From the NCBI GenBank assembly GCA_041394325.1, contig JAWKIJ010000001.1, positions 1,426,001 through 1,490,000 of the forward strand: 64,000 nt of DNA, read 5' to 3'. Origin of the DNA: JAWKIJ01 sp041394325 (lineage in GTDB: Bacteria > Actinomycetota > Acidimicrobiia > Acidimicrobiales > Microtrichaceae). Below the pieces are notes generated by a model. It was not told the origin of the DNA and did not search any database. It saw nothing but the letters and a program-made list of their open reading frames with translations. This document shows positions 44,042 through 52,450 of the stretch, piece by piece. Within the stretch, counting starts at the first letter, position 1. Each line of letters opens with the position of its first letter. The position numbers and the translations under genes were made by a program.

Positions 44042-44972
44042 CCGAGTGCCACGGGGCCGTCGACATCGGCACCAACAGTGTGCGGCTGCTGATCGGCGAC
44101 GGTGTCGACACGGTCGAGCGCCGAATGCGGATCACCCGACTCGGCCGTGACGTCGACCGGACCGGGCGGCTCGACCCCGCAGGGGTCGATGCCCCCGGCT
44201 CGGTGCTCGCCGAGTACGGCCGACTCCTGGAGCACCATGGTGTGGTCGTCGCGTGCCGTCGCGACGGCGGCGGCGCGGTGCCGCCAATCGCGACGAGTTC
44301 CTCGACCGCGCCGCCGAGGCGTTGGGACACCGTCCCGAGTTGCTGAGCGGCGAGGACGAGGCGCGGTTGAGCTTCCTCGGGGCCACCGCGGAGCTCGATC
44401 CCTCCGGTGCGCCGTTCCTCGTGGTGGACATCGGTGGGGGGTCCACCGAACTCGCCTACGGTGATCGGGGCCCCGACGGATCGCTGACGTTCGGCGGAGG
44501 GATCTCCCTCGACGTCGGCTGCGTGCGGATGACCGAGCGCTATCTCCACGGTGATCCCCCCGATCCGGCCGAGCTCAGCAGTTGCCTGTCGGTCCTGCAG
44601 GCCCATTGGGACGACGTCCGCGTCGGGCTCCCGCAGGCGTTCGAGGCCCGTACCCTCGTGGGACTCGCCGGTACCGTCGTGAACATGGCCGCTGTCGAGA
44701 TCGGCCTTGCCGCCTACGACCGCAAGGCGACGCATCACTTCCGCCTGACCAAGGCCGCGGCCGAGGACGTGTTCCGGACCCTGGCCACCGAACCCCTTGC
44801 CGACAGGATCCACAATCCCGGTCTCGAGGAGGCGCGCGCCGACGTGATCGTCGGGGGTGCCTGCATCCTCGTATCGCTGATGCGTCACTTCGGCTTCCGC
44901 GAGTGCCTCGTGTCCGAATCGGACCTGCTGGACGGGATCCTCCTCGACCAGCGTTCGCGTTCGGGGGGCTGA
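44038..44972 (+). CDS. ppx: Ppx/GppA-type exopolyphosphatase (frame disrupted)
   Basis: Acetate-kinase-fold phosphatase that degrades polyphosphate or pppGpp, about 310 residues. GAVDIGTNSVRLLIGDG is the phosphate-1 motif. After the disruption come AANRDEFLDRAAEALG, LLSGEDEARLSFLGA, VVDIGGGSTELAYGD (phosphate 2) and TLVGLAGTVVNMAAVEIGLA. The frame is lost between about 44250 and 44285, a run of GGC/GCG repeats; RAVATAAAR appears there in a third frame, so two small errors are likely. GTG 44038 overlaps the DUF501 stop. Confidence 0.88.
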
Positions 44973-44976
44973 TCGG

Positions 44977-44982
44977 TAGGCT
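44977..44982 (+). promoter_or_regulatory. -10 box (TAGGCT) of the GNAT gene
   Basis: TAGGCT ends 8 bases before ATG 44991. This picks 44991 over the later in-frame starts and predicts a leaderless mRNA. Confidence 0.55.
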
Positions 44983-44990
44983 CGCCGCCG

Positions 44991-45632
44991 ATGTGGGGTC
45001 GACGATCGCATGGTGGGGTCGGCGCCGACGTGTCGGCCTCCGACGCTGCGATGACCCTGATCGGACGGCGTGTGGTGCTCCGGCCGATCGCCCCCTCGGA
45101 CTATCCACAGTGGTATGAGGTTCGGGCCCGGTGCGCGGAGTGGCTCCTGAAGTGGGAGCCGTTGGCGCCCGAGGGCACGAACCCGCTGCTGGACGGCGCC
45201 GCGTTCACCGCACGGTGCGGCGCGCGTGCGCGGGAGTCGCAGATGGGCACGGGCTACGGGTTCGGCATCTTCGTCGACGGTGCGTTCGCCGGCGAGATCA
45301 ACGTCAGCTCGGTGCATCGGGGGCCGTTCCAGAGCGCGTACGTGGGGTACTGGATCGACCAGCGGCTCGCGGGGATGGGCTACATGCCGGAGTCGGTCGT
45401 TCAGGTGTTGCGGTTCGCATTCGAGACCCTCGGCCTGCACCGGATCGAGATCGCGATCATCCCGCGGAATGCGGCGTCGCGGAGGGTGGTCGACAAGCTC
45501 GGCCTGCGTGCCGAGGGCGTGGCCCTTCGGTATCTGGAGATCAACGGGGTGTGGGAGGACCATCTCCGTCACGGCATCACATCGGAGGAGTGGTTCGCCC
45601 GTCGCGACGAGCTCACCGCGCTGTGGGGTTAG
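44991..45632 (+). CDS. GNAT N-acetyltransferase, RimJ-like
   Basis: A 213-residue acetyltransferase. RRVVLRPIAPSDYPQWYEVR is the usual entry, FGIFVDGAFAGEINVSSV follows, and VGYWIDQRLAGMGYMPESVV holds the acetyl-CoA loop (here Q-R-L-A-G-M-G). HRIEIAIIPRNAASRRVVDK and GLRAEGVALRYLEINGVWED complete the fold. It resembles RimJ-type N-terminal acetyltransferases of ribosomal proteins, but the target is not proven. ATG 44991 was chosen from the promoter; GTG 45030 and ATG 45051 are in frame. Confidence 0.88.
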   Translation: MWGRRSHGGVGADVSASDAAMTLIGRRVVLRPIAPSDYPQWYEVRARCAEWLLKWEPLAPEGTNPLLDGAAFTARCGARARESQMGTGYGFGIFVDGAFAGEINVSSVHRGPFQSAYVGYWIDQRLAGMGYMPESVVQVLRFAFETLGLHRIEIAIIPRNAASRRVVDKLGLRAEGVALRYLEINGVWEDHLRHGITSEEWFARRDELTALWG

Positions 45633-47125
45633 CGCAGGCGTTCCGAAGAGCGAGCCGCGCGCCGGTGACGTGGCTGATCGTGGTGGGCGTACTGGTCCGC
45701 CTGGTCGTGATCTTCACCCCGATCACCTACGAGCTCGACGCGTGGCGTCAGGCCGACACCGCGTCGATCGCCCGGAACTTCGCCCGTCATGGGATGAACC
45801 CGTGGCTGCCGCAGATCAACTGGGGTGGAGCCGGCAAGGGCTACGTCGAGTCCGAGTTCCAACTGTTGCCATATGTCACCGCGGTCCTCTACCGGATCTT
45901 CGGTGAGCACGTGTGGTTCGGACGCGCGATCTCGCTCGCGTGCTCCACCGCCACGATGCTCGCCTTCCGGGACCTCACCCGCCGGATGTTGCGGCCGAGG
46001 GTGGCGTTGTTGGCGCTGGCGGTGTTCGTCGCCGCTCCGATCTTCGTGCGTTACTCGGTGGCGTTCATGCCCGAGGCGACGATGTTCCTGGGTTACGTCG
46101 GCGCGATCGCGTTGTTCGGGCGTTGGCTCGACAGCGGTGCGCCGCGGCTGCTGTACGGCGCCGGAGCGGCGTTCACGCTCGCCGTACTCGTCAAACCGAC
46201 GGCCATCCACCTCGCGCTCGTGTTGTTCATCTGGGCCCTCGTGACGCGACGCGACCGTTTGCGGTCCTGGCGGGTCGTCGTCGTCGGTGTCGCCAGCCTG
46301 GCGCCCGTCGCTGCGTGGTACGTGCACGGCCACCGGCTCTACGAGCGTTACGGCAACACGTTCGGGGTCATCTCCGGTGGCGACTCCAAGTGGGGAGCCT
46401 CCGAACCCTGGTGTCGCCGCACTTCTACCTGGGCGTGGCCCGACAGGAACTGCTCTGGGTCTCACTCGGCCTCGCTCCCTTCGTCCTCGTGGGGGTCGTG
46501 GTGTCGTGGCGGCGTCGTCAACCCGAGCTGGCACTACTGCTCGGCGGGTTCGCGACCTTGGCCGTGTACTACGTGGTCGTCGCGCGCTACGCACAGGGGG
46601 ACCTCGGGACCCAGTACCACCTCTACTCCGCGGTGTATTCCTCGATCGCCGGTGCCGTGGGGCTCACGGCCGCCTGGTCGGTCGTGCGGCGACGCAACCT
46701 CGTGCGTGGCGTCGTACTCGTCGGAGCGCTGACCTTCCTCGCCGGGACGGGTCGCACCCTGTACGGCCTCGCGACCCCCGCCACCGGGGGTGAGGTCGGC
46801 TGCGGACGTTTCGTCCGGCATCTCGTGCCGCGGGGCGACCTGGTGGTGGTGTCGAGCGCGTCGTCGACCCGTGAGGGCGGTGTCGAACAACTACCAGGAC
46901 CCGATCCTGTTCTTCCACGGCGACGTGTACGGCTGGTCGTTGGCCGAGGACCGCCACGACGTCGAGAACATCCGACGGTTGCACCGGGAAGGGGCTCGTT
47001 GGTTCCTCGCCACGAGCGCCCGGGTGGTCGATCGCGACGGTCTCCCCGCGTACCTCTCCGGCCGCCGCCAGATCGGCCCCGGTCTGGCGTCCGGATGTGC
47101 GATATGGGACCTCCGCGGGGGCTGA
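45623..47125 (+). CDS. GT39/ArnT-like membrane glycosyltransferase (two frame breaks)
   Basis: A polytopic membrane protein of about 500 residues across two breaks. The first loop has YELDAWRQADTASIARNFAR with the acidic pair typical of dolichyl- or polyprenyl-phosphate sugar transferases. Many helices follow (VALLALAVFVAAPIFVRYSV and others). The C-terminal outside domain ends RQIGPGLASGCAIWDLRGG. Breaks lie near 46407 (CCC missing one C) and near 46878. It probably moves a sugar from a lipid carrier to an envelope acceptor. The start is uncertain (GTG 45623 or GTG 45665). Confidence 0.78.
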
Positions 47126-47184
47126 ACCGAGGCGGGCGACCGGGTGGTCGTTCGTGCGGCGGCGCTGCGGCCGGTCCGACGGTC

Positions 47185-47931
47185 TCAGTGGATGCGCGCT
47201 TTGAGGGCGGCGAGACGCTCGGCGAACTCGGGCTGGTTGATCGACCACAGCTGTGGTGCCAGCTCCAGCTCGACCGCCTCGTCGTGCCGGTCGACCGAGG
47301 GCATCGTCGCGAGGGATTCCTTGACCCGGCGGGCGACCCCCCGCGGTGCGGCGGCGGCCCTGGCGGCCATCGCGATCGCCCGGTCCAACAACTCGTCGTC
47401 GCCGAAGGTCCGCCACACGAGCCCGACCTTCTCGGCGTCCTCGGGTCCGAGGGCCTGGCCGAACAGGATCGTCGCCGCCGCGGTCTGAGGGCCCACGATC
47501 CGCTGCATCATCCACGTGTGCCCGCCGCCGGGGTGCAGGCCGAGGTCCACGAACCGGGTGTCGAAACGGGCCGAGCGTCCCGCGAGGCGTACGTCGCACG
47601 CCAACGCGAGGTTCATCCCCGCGCCGACCGCGGCACCGTTGACGGCGGCGATCGAGGGGATGGTCGTGGCGGCCAGGCGGAGGAATCCCGAGTAGATCCG
47701 TCGGAGGCCCTCGTCCTGGGCCTCACCGAGTTGGGTGAGGTCCGCGCCGGCGCAGAACGCGGGCGGTTGGCCCGTCACGACCAACGCCCCCACGGAGTCG
47801 TCGGCTTCGAGCGAGTCGAGCGCGGCGACCATCTCGTCGCAGAGGTCGACGTTCAACGCGTTGCGACGACCCGGGTCGTCGAGGGTGAGCACCGCCACCC
47901 GGTCGTGGTGTTCGACGATGAGTTGGGACAT
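47185..47931 (-). CDS. Enoyl-CoA hydratase/isomerase family protein
   Basis: A 248-residue crotonase. VAVLTLDDPGRRNALNVDLC, PPAFCAGADLTQLGEAQDEG, and AAVNGAAVGAGMNLALACDV hold the oxyanion hole. RFVDLGLHPGGGHTWMMQR occupies the region where a classic hydratase has its Glu pair, and those Glu are not obvious, so hydratase activity is uncertain. It is one of two crotonases in the window; this one lacks the ECH1-type residues. Its ATG at 47931 is 31 bases from the divergent GT4 start. Confidence 0.87.
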   Translation of the reverse strand: MSQLIVEHHDRVAVLTLDDPGRRNALNVDLCDEMVAALDSLEADDSVGALVVTGQPPAFCAGADLTQLGEAQDEGLRRIYSGFLRLAATTIPSIAAVNGAAVGAGMNLALACDVRLAGRSARFDTRFVDLGLHPGGGHTWMMQRIVGPQTAAATILFGQALGPEDAEKVGLVWRTFGDDELLDRAIAMAARAAAAPRGVARRVKESLATMPSVDRHDEAVELELAPQLWSINQPEFAERLAALKARIH

Positions 47932-47948
47932 GGGCCAAGTCTCGCACC

Positions 47949-47954
47949 TACCGT
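47949..47954 (+). promoter_or_regulatory. -10 box (TACCGT) of the GT4 gene
   Basis: TACCGT ends 8 bases before GTG 47963, predicting a leaderless transcript and setting the start codon. Confidence 0.55.
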
Positions 47955-47962
47955 GTTCGCCC

Positions 47963-49363
47963 GTGACCCCCGCCACCGGATCGTCGAATGCGCCGCAGGC
48001 GGGGGCATGGTCGCCGAACCCGCCGCGCACCCTGTGCGTCGCGGAGACCTATCCGTGGCCGGCACGCGACGGCTACACCCTGCGCCTGTCCAACATGGTG
48101 GCGGCCCTGCGTCGTCGTGGGCCGGTCGATCTGCTGTGCCTCGACGGGTCCGGTCGACGCCGGGATCCGCCACCGGAGGGTGTGACGGTGATCGACGCGC
48201 CCGAAGGCCCCGAGGCGATGCCGCGCATCTGGATGCCGGCCTGGATCCGGTCGGGTCTTCCGCGGCGCCTCGTACGGAGGGACTTCACCGAGGCCGCACG
48301 GGTTGCCGCACTCGTCGACCGGGACCGGTACGACCTCACGTTCTTCTCCCATGTCGACTCCTGGTTCCCCACCCACGGCGCACTGGGTGGTGGCGCTTCG
48401 ATCGTCGACTTCGACAACCTCGAGGATGTGCTGGCGGCCACGACCAGGACGATGGGGCCAATGCGGTCGCCCGACGCGGGGCTCGTCACGAGGGCCGCGG
48501 CGAGGGGTCGATTCGCGGTGGCGTCGTGGTTCAACCTCGTCGACGAGCGGCGATGGGCGAGGGTCCAGCGGGAGGCCGCCACCGGTGTGGATCGGGTGCT
48601 GGTATGCAGCCACCTCGACGTAACCCGGTCGGGGTGCGCCAACGCCGTGGCCGTCCCCAACGGCTACACCCTGGCCTGGGAGCCCGTCGACCACACCGAG
48701 GTGCGTGATCGGGACCGGCCCGTGTTCCTGTTCGTGGGGCTGATGGGCTATCCCCCCAACGTCGACGCGGTGAGGTGGTTCGCGACCGAGGTGTTGGGTC
48801 GGTTGCGAACGGCCGTGCCCGGTGCGGTCTTTCGGGTGGTTGGCCGTGAGGCCGACAGCGTGGCCGTGCTCGGTTCGATCGACGGGGTGGAGATCGTGGG
48901 CGAGGTCGAGAGCCTCCGTCCCGAGTTGGAGGGTGCCGACGTCGCCGTGGTGCCGTTGCGGTCGGGGGCGGGGACGCGACTCAAGGTGGTCGAGGCAATG
49001 GCGAACCGCATCCCGATCGTGTCGACGACGATCGGCACCGAGGGCATCGAGGTCCGTGACGGCGAGCACGTAGTGCTGGCCGACGGTGCCGAGGGCTTCG
49101 CCGAGGCGTGCGTTCGCGCCGTGGGCGACCCGGCACTCCGGCGACGCCTTGCCGATGCGGCGTGGGAGTGCTACGAGGAGAACTACCGCTGGTCCTCGAT
49201 CGGCGACCGGTTGCTACGGATCGCCGACGAGGTCGTCGCGTCCCCCCGGGGTTTTGTCGCGCGAAACCGACGTCCCAGCCGCGACTTTCGCGCGACAAAA
49301 CCGGTGAGGGAGGCCGACGGGTCAGGTGTTGTCGGTGGCCCGGTTGCGGACGATGGACGGTGA
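47963..49363 (+). CDS. Family 4-like glycosyltransferase with repeat-derived C-terminus
   Basis: A 466-residue GT-B enzyme. The N-terminal domain begins LCVAETYPWPARDGYTLRLS, the usual strand and glycine loop. The C-terminal domain has PVFLFVGLMGYPPNVDAVRW, GAVFRVVGREAD, and SGAGTRLKVVEAMANRIPIV with the sugar-nucleotide Glu, followed by STTIGTEGIEV. The normal domain seems to end near residue 430 (RLLRIADEVV). The last 37 residues (from GFVARNRRPSRDF) are read from the palindromic element at 49251-49304 and beyond, and overlap the convergent SDR gene by 42 bases. The acceptor sugar is unknown. Confidence 0.85.
   Translation: MTPATGSSNAPQAGAWSPNPPRTLCVAETYPWPARDGYTLRLSNMVAALRRRGPVDLLCLDGSGRRRDPPPEGVTVIDAPEGPEAMPRIWMPAWIRSGLPRRLVRRDFTEAARVAALVDRDRYDLTFFSHVDSWFPTHGALGGGASIVDFDNLEDVLAATTRTMGPMRSPDAGLVTRAAARGRFAVASWFNLVDERRWARVQREAATGVDRVLVCSHLDVTRSGCANAVAVPNGYTLAWEPVDHTEVRDRDRPVFLFVGLMGYPPNVDAVRWFATEVLGRLRTAVPGAVFRVVGREADSVAVLGSIDGVEIVGEVESLRPELEGADVAVVPLRSGAGTRLKVVEAMANRIPIVSTTIGTEGIEVRDGEHVVLADGAEGFAEACVRAVGDPALRRRLADAAWECYEENYRWSSIGDRLLRIADEVVASPRGFVARNRRPSRDFRATKPVREADGSGVVGGPVADDGR
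49251..49304 (-). repeat. 54-bp palindromic element, copy B
   Basis: Read on the minus strand it starts CCGGTTTTGTCGCGCGAAAG and ends TTCGCGCGACAAAAC. It is the same 54-bp length as the copy at 11750-11803, with conserved arms and a variable centre of about 15 bases. The arms share the perfect 17-bp inverted repeat GGTTTTGTCGCGCGAAA. It lies within the 3' end of the GT4 reading frame, just past the end of the convergent SDR gene. Confidence 0.75.
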
Positions 49364-50422
49364 GTGTCGGAAGAAGTTCTCGACGTCGCGCTCGTAGCGG
49401 TAGTGCGGTTCCGATGCGCCGATCACACCACGGAGGCGCACCGCCTCGATGAAGGCCTTCACCGCGCCTGCGGAGGTGTAGCGGTACTCGAACCCCAACG
49501 CCTTGAGGCTCGCGTTGTCGACGCCCCGGCCGTAGCGCAACAGGTTGAGGTACTCCTCGGGGAGGTCGACCAGCCCGAGGCGGCGGAGCGGCAGGAACAT
49601 TGCCTCGGAGACCAGCGGCATCAACGGGAAGGTGCGTTTGCCGCACAGTGCCGCGACCTCGCTCCAGGGGAGCAGCCCGTCACCGGCGACGTTGTAGATG
49701 CCCGACAGGTCCTGGTCGAGGACGAAGCGGATCGCCCCGATGACGTCGTCCTCGTGCACGAACTGGAATCTCGGGTCGAAACCGAAGATCGACGGCACCA
49801 TCGGCAACTCGAGTGCCCTGGTGAGCGGGGTGACGATCTCGGTTCCGATCACGTTGGAGAAGCGCAGCAACGACACCGTGACATGGGGGTTGTCGAGCGC
49901 GAAGTCCCGCACGTAGTGCTCGACCTGCTCGAGGCTTCGCTCCACCGGCCGCCGCAACGGGCGTGACGGTGGTGTCTGCTCCTCGAACCACGTGGGGTCC
50001 TCGGGGGTGCAGCCGTACACGGCGGTGGCCGACTTGACGATCACGTTCCGGACCGTCGACTCGGCGGCGCCCGCGGCGGCGAACAGGTTCATCGTGCCGA
50101 TCACGTTGATCTCATGCATTGCACGCTTGGAGATCTGGGACGGGTCGACCACCAGGAAGGTGTGCACGATCGTGTCGATCGCCGCCTCCTGCACGATCCG
50201 GGAGAGGATCGAGTAGTTCTGGTCGACTCGGACGTACTCGGTGCGGTTGAGCTCGACGCGCGGTTCGGTGGTGTCCAGGCCGATGATGACCTCCACGTCA
50301 CCCTGGCGCTCGATCGCCTGCGCGACCCGCCCACCCCAGAACGAACCGAGACCGGTGACGAGCACCCGCTTGCCGTGCTCCCGTCCCGTCGCCGGCTCCA
50401 GGGTCGTGACGGTGCCGCTCAT
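49322..50422 (-). CDS. NAD-dependent epimerase/dehydratase-like SDR without YxxxK
   Basis: A 366-residue extended short-chain dehydrogenase. KRVLVTGLGSFWGGRVAQAI is the nucleotide loop, VEVIIGLDTTEP and INVIGTMNLFAAAGAAES follow. After VKSATAVYGCTPEDPTWFEE, where an active site Tyr-x-x-x-Lys is expected, the sequence reads RPVERSLEQVEHYVRDF, with neither residue in place. It may bind NAD without classic epimerase chemistry. Together with the adjoining acyltransferase it recalls the Rv0501-Rv0502 pair of M. tuberculosis. ATG 50422 overlaps the acyltransferase stop (ATGA). Confidence 0.82.
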   Translation of the reverse strand: MSGTVTTLEPATGREHGKRVLVTGLGSFWGGRVAQAIERQGDVEVIIGLDTTEPRVELNRTEYVRVDQNYSILSRIVQEAAIDTIVHTFLVVDPSQISKRAMHEINVIGTMNLFAAAGAAESTVRNVIVKSATAVYGCTPEDPTWFEEQTPPSRPLRRPVERSLEQVEHYVRDFALDNPHVTVSLLRFSNVIGTEIVTPLTRALELPMVPSIFGFDPRFQFVHEDDVIGAIRFVLDQDLSGIYNVAGDGLLPWSEVAALCGKRTFPLMPLVSEAMFLPLRRLGLVDLPEEYLNLLRYGRGVDNASLKALGFEYRYTSAGAVKAFIEAVRLRGVIGASEPHYRYERDVENFFRHSPSIVRNRATDNT

Positions 50423-51444
50423 CCGAACAGGACGCTTTTCCGCTCGGAGATCATCGTGTGGAGCTCGGCCTGGATCGAGTCCCGGATCGCCTCGGACGCG
50501 CTCATCACCTGACTTCGTGAGTAGCGCTCCTGGTCGGGGCCGACGTCGAAGGTGACCGGGTCGAGGACGCATGCGGATCTTGGCGGGGAAGTAGGTGACG
50601 AGGCCGAGCGGACCGAACGCCAACATGTTGGCGGTGAGCGGTACGTACGGCAGGCCGAACGGGTTGAGCGCCTGGGGGAGCCGGGCGAGTGTGGGCATCG
50701 CCTCCTCCGCTCCGATCACCGCGATCGGGATGACCGGTACACCGGAGCGCATCGCGATCTCGACGAAGCCACCCCTGCCGAATCGCCGGAGTTGATAGCG
50801 CTCACCGATCAGCTTTCCGGTGCCCTTGGATCCCTCGGGAAAACGAGGACGAGCCGGCCCTGGTCGTGCAGCAGCCGGTAGGCGTTGTCGGGGTGCGCGG
50901 GTACGCCGCCGACACGGGACCACATGGTGCCGATCACCGGCATCCGCCGGAAGAGATGGTCGGCCAGCCCATACACCGGTCGGCCCAGCTCGGTCTCGAT
51001 GCCGTGCATGATCGCCGGCGCGTCCGCGGGGATGGCTCCGGCGTGGTTCGCGACGAGGAGTGCTCCACCGCTCGTGGGTATCTTGTCGAGTCCTTCCCAC
51101 TCGACCCGGAAGTAGCGGCGGTACAGAGGGTCGTAGAACCTGCGTGCCCAGGTGCGCATCCGTTCGGATCGGCCCCACTCGTCCACATCGCCGAGTCGGA
51201 TCTCGTCGTCGGAGGGGCGGGTGTCGTTCGTTCGCTCGGCGTCCGGCACGTGGACGAGATCGGTCGAGCGCTCGAGTCGCGGGCGACCGGAGACCTCGTC
51301 GAGCCATGCCTGGTCGACCGTCGACGGCGACGTCAGGTCGCCGCGTGGGCGCCGCTGCGGTGCCGGAGGGCGGGCCTTGCGCCTCCGGGGGGTGTCGGTC
51401 GCGGGAGGCGCCGCGGATGGCCGGGGTTTCTTGGACGGCGCCAT
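50419..51444 (-). CDS. PlsC-like phospholipid/glycerol acyltransferase (two frame breaks)
   Basis: About 340 residues across two breaks. The Lys/Pro-rich start and a linker are followed by GALLVANHAGAIPADAPAIM, whose NH then 4-residue Asp gives motif I (NHxxxxxD-like). FPEGSKGTGKLIGERYQLR is motif III and VPVIPIAVIGAEEAMPTL motif IV. The end is RDSIQAELHTMISERKSVLF. Breaks lie near 50838 (TTTTCCCGAG on the coding strand, one C missing) and near 50570. It probably acylates a lysolipid or glycolipid. TACACT at 51457-51452 ends 7 bases before ATG 51444. Confidence 0.8.
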
Positions 51445-51451
51445 CGCCAGG

Positions 51452-51457
51452 AGTGTA
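51452..51457 (-). promoter_or_regulatory. -10 box (TACACT) of the acyltransferase-SDR operon
   Basis: On the minus strand TACACT ends 7 bases before ATG 51444, a leaderless layout. Confidence 0.55.
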
Positions 51458-51492
51458 ACGGCGCGGATCCGTGATTCGGACGGCCCAGGCGG

Positions 51493-52423
51493 TCAGTCGT
51501 CCGGCTCATCGGCCAGGAAGGCCCGGCCCTGTTCGCAGTCGGTGAGCAAGGTGCACCAGCGGCACGCCACCGACGGGCTGCGGCGAGGCTCGCGGGCGTC
51601 GTCGCGGAGTTCGACGATCGCGGCCGCGGCGTCGACGGTCCGCCAGAGCGTGGCCTCCAGGAGTTCCTCGGTGACGGCCTCGGTGTGCAGGGTGGCCGAG
51701 TCGAGGTAGGCGGAGCACAACAGCCGCGGTGGGACGCCGAGGCGCAGTGCGTCGATGAGGGCGTAGAAGCGGAGGTCCGCGACGTGGTCGATCGAGGTAC
51801 CGCCGGTCTTGAAGTCGACGATCACCTTGCCGGCCGTGGTCCCCTCGGCGCGTCCGAGGGTGAGGTCGGGCTTGCCGCGCAGCGTGATCCGGCCGTCGAA
51901 CAACTCGGCCGCGATCGACGCCTCGGTCACCGGGTACCACCGCGGATCGAGCGGCGGCCAGGTCTCCGCGAGCGCGGTGACGACGTTGCGCGCGCCGCTC
52001 CGCACCTCGTCGAGGTGCTCCTCGGTGGCCTCGGCCAACCACTCGCCGATGCCACCTGGCGTTCTCGAGCCGGGCGATCGCCTCGTCGACGGCTTCGATG
52101 GGGCTCCACTCTCGTCGGCTGACCGAGATGACCTCGATGGCGCGGTGCGCCACGATCCCGCGGGCGACCGCCGGACGCCATTGGAACCCCTCCTTCTCGT
52201 CGGCGACGAACTTCGCCTCGCACCCGTGAACCGGCGCGAGCGCGTGCTTGGAGAGCACGAGCGTCGCTCCCTCGGCCATGGTCTCCACCAGTGGTGCGAG
52301 GCGCGATTCGAGCTCGCGACGCAGCGCGTCGCGTAGCCCCGGCTCGAAGGCCGGCCGGTCGGCGGGCGCCGCCCCGAGTCGTGCGAGCACCTCCCGTTGG
52401 CTGTCGTTGAGGGGCTCGGGCAT
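51493..52423 (-). CDS. RecB-like PD-(D/E)XK nuclease with Fe-S cysteines (one frame break)
   Basis: About 310 residues across one break. The first part, MPEPLNDSQREVLARLG, leads to VHGCEAKFVADEKEG with a lone Cys and RGIVAHRAIEVISVSRREWS with the H of the RecB nuclease fold. After the break near 52055 come GKPDLTLGRAEG and KVIVDFKTGG (the D...D-x-K core), then CRWCTLLTDCEQG. One Cys before and C-x2-C-x5-C after the nuclease core is the Fe-S clasp of AddB/Cas4/AdnA-type nucleases. It is divergent from the UvrD-like helicase, so the two probably act together on DNA ends. Confidence 0.78.
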
Positions 52424-52431
52424 CGCCGCGC

Positions 52432-52441
52432 AGTGTAGGAT
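52432..52441. promoter_or_regulatory. Overlapping divergent -10 boxes, nuclease / helicase
   Basis: Minus-strand TACACT (52437-52432) ends 8 bases before the nuclease ATG 52423. Plus-strand TAGGAT (52436-52441) ends 9 bases before the helicase ATG 52451. The hexamers share 52436-52437, so the two leaderless genes would compete for RNA polymerase. Confidence 0.55.
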
Positions 52442-52450
52442 CACGAACGA

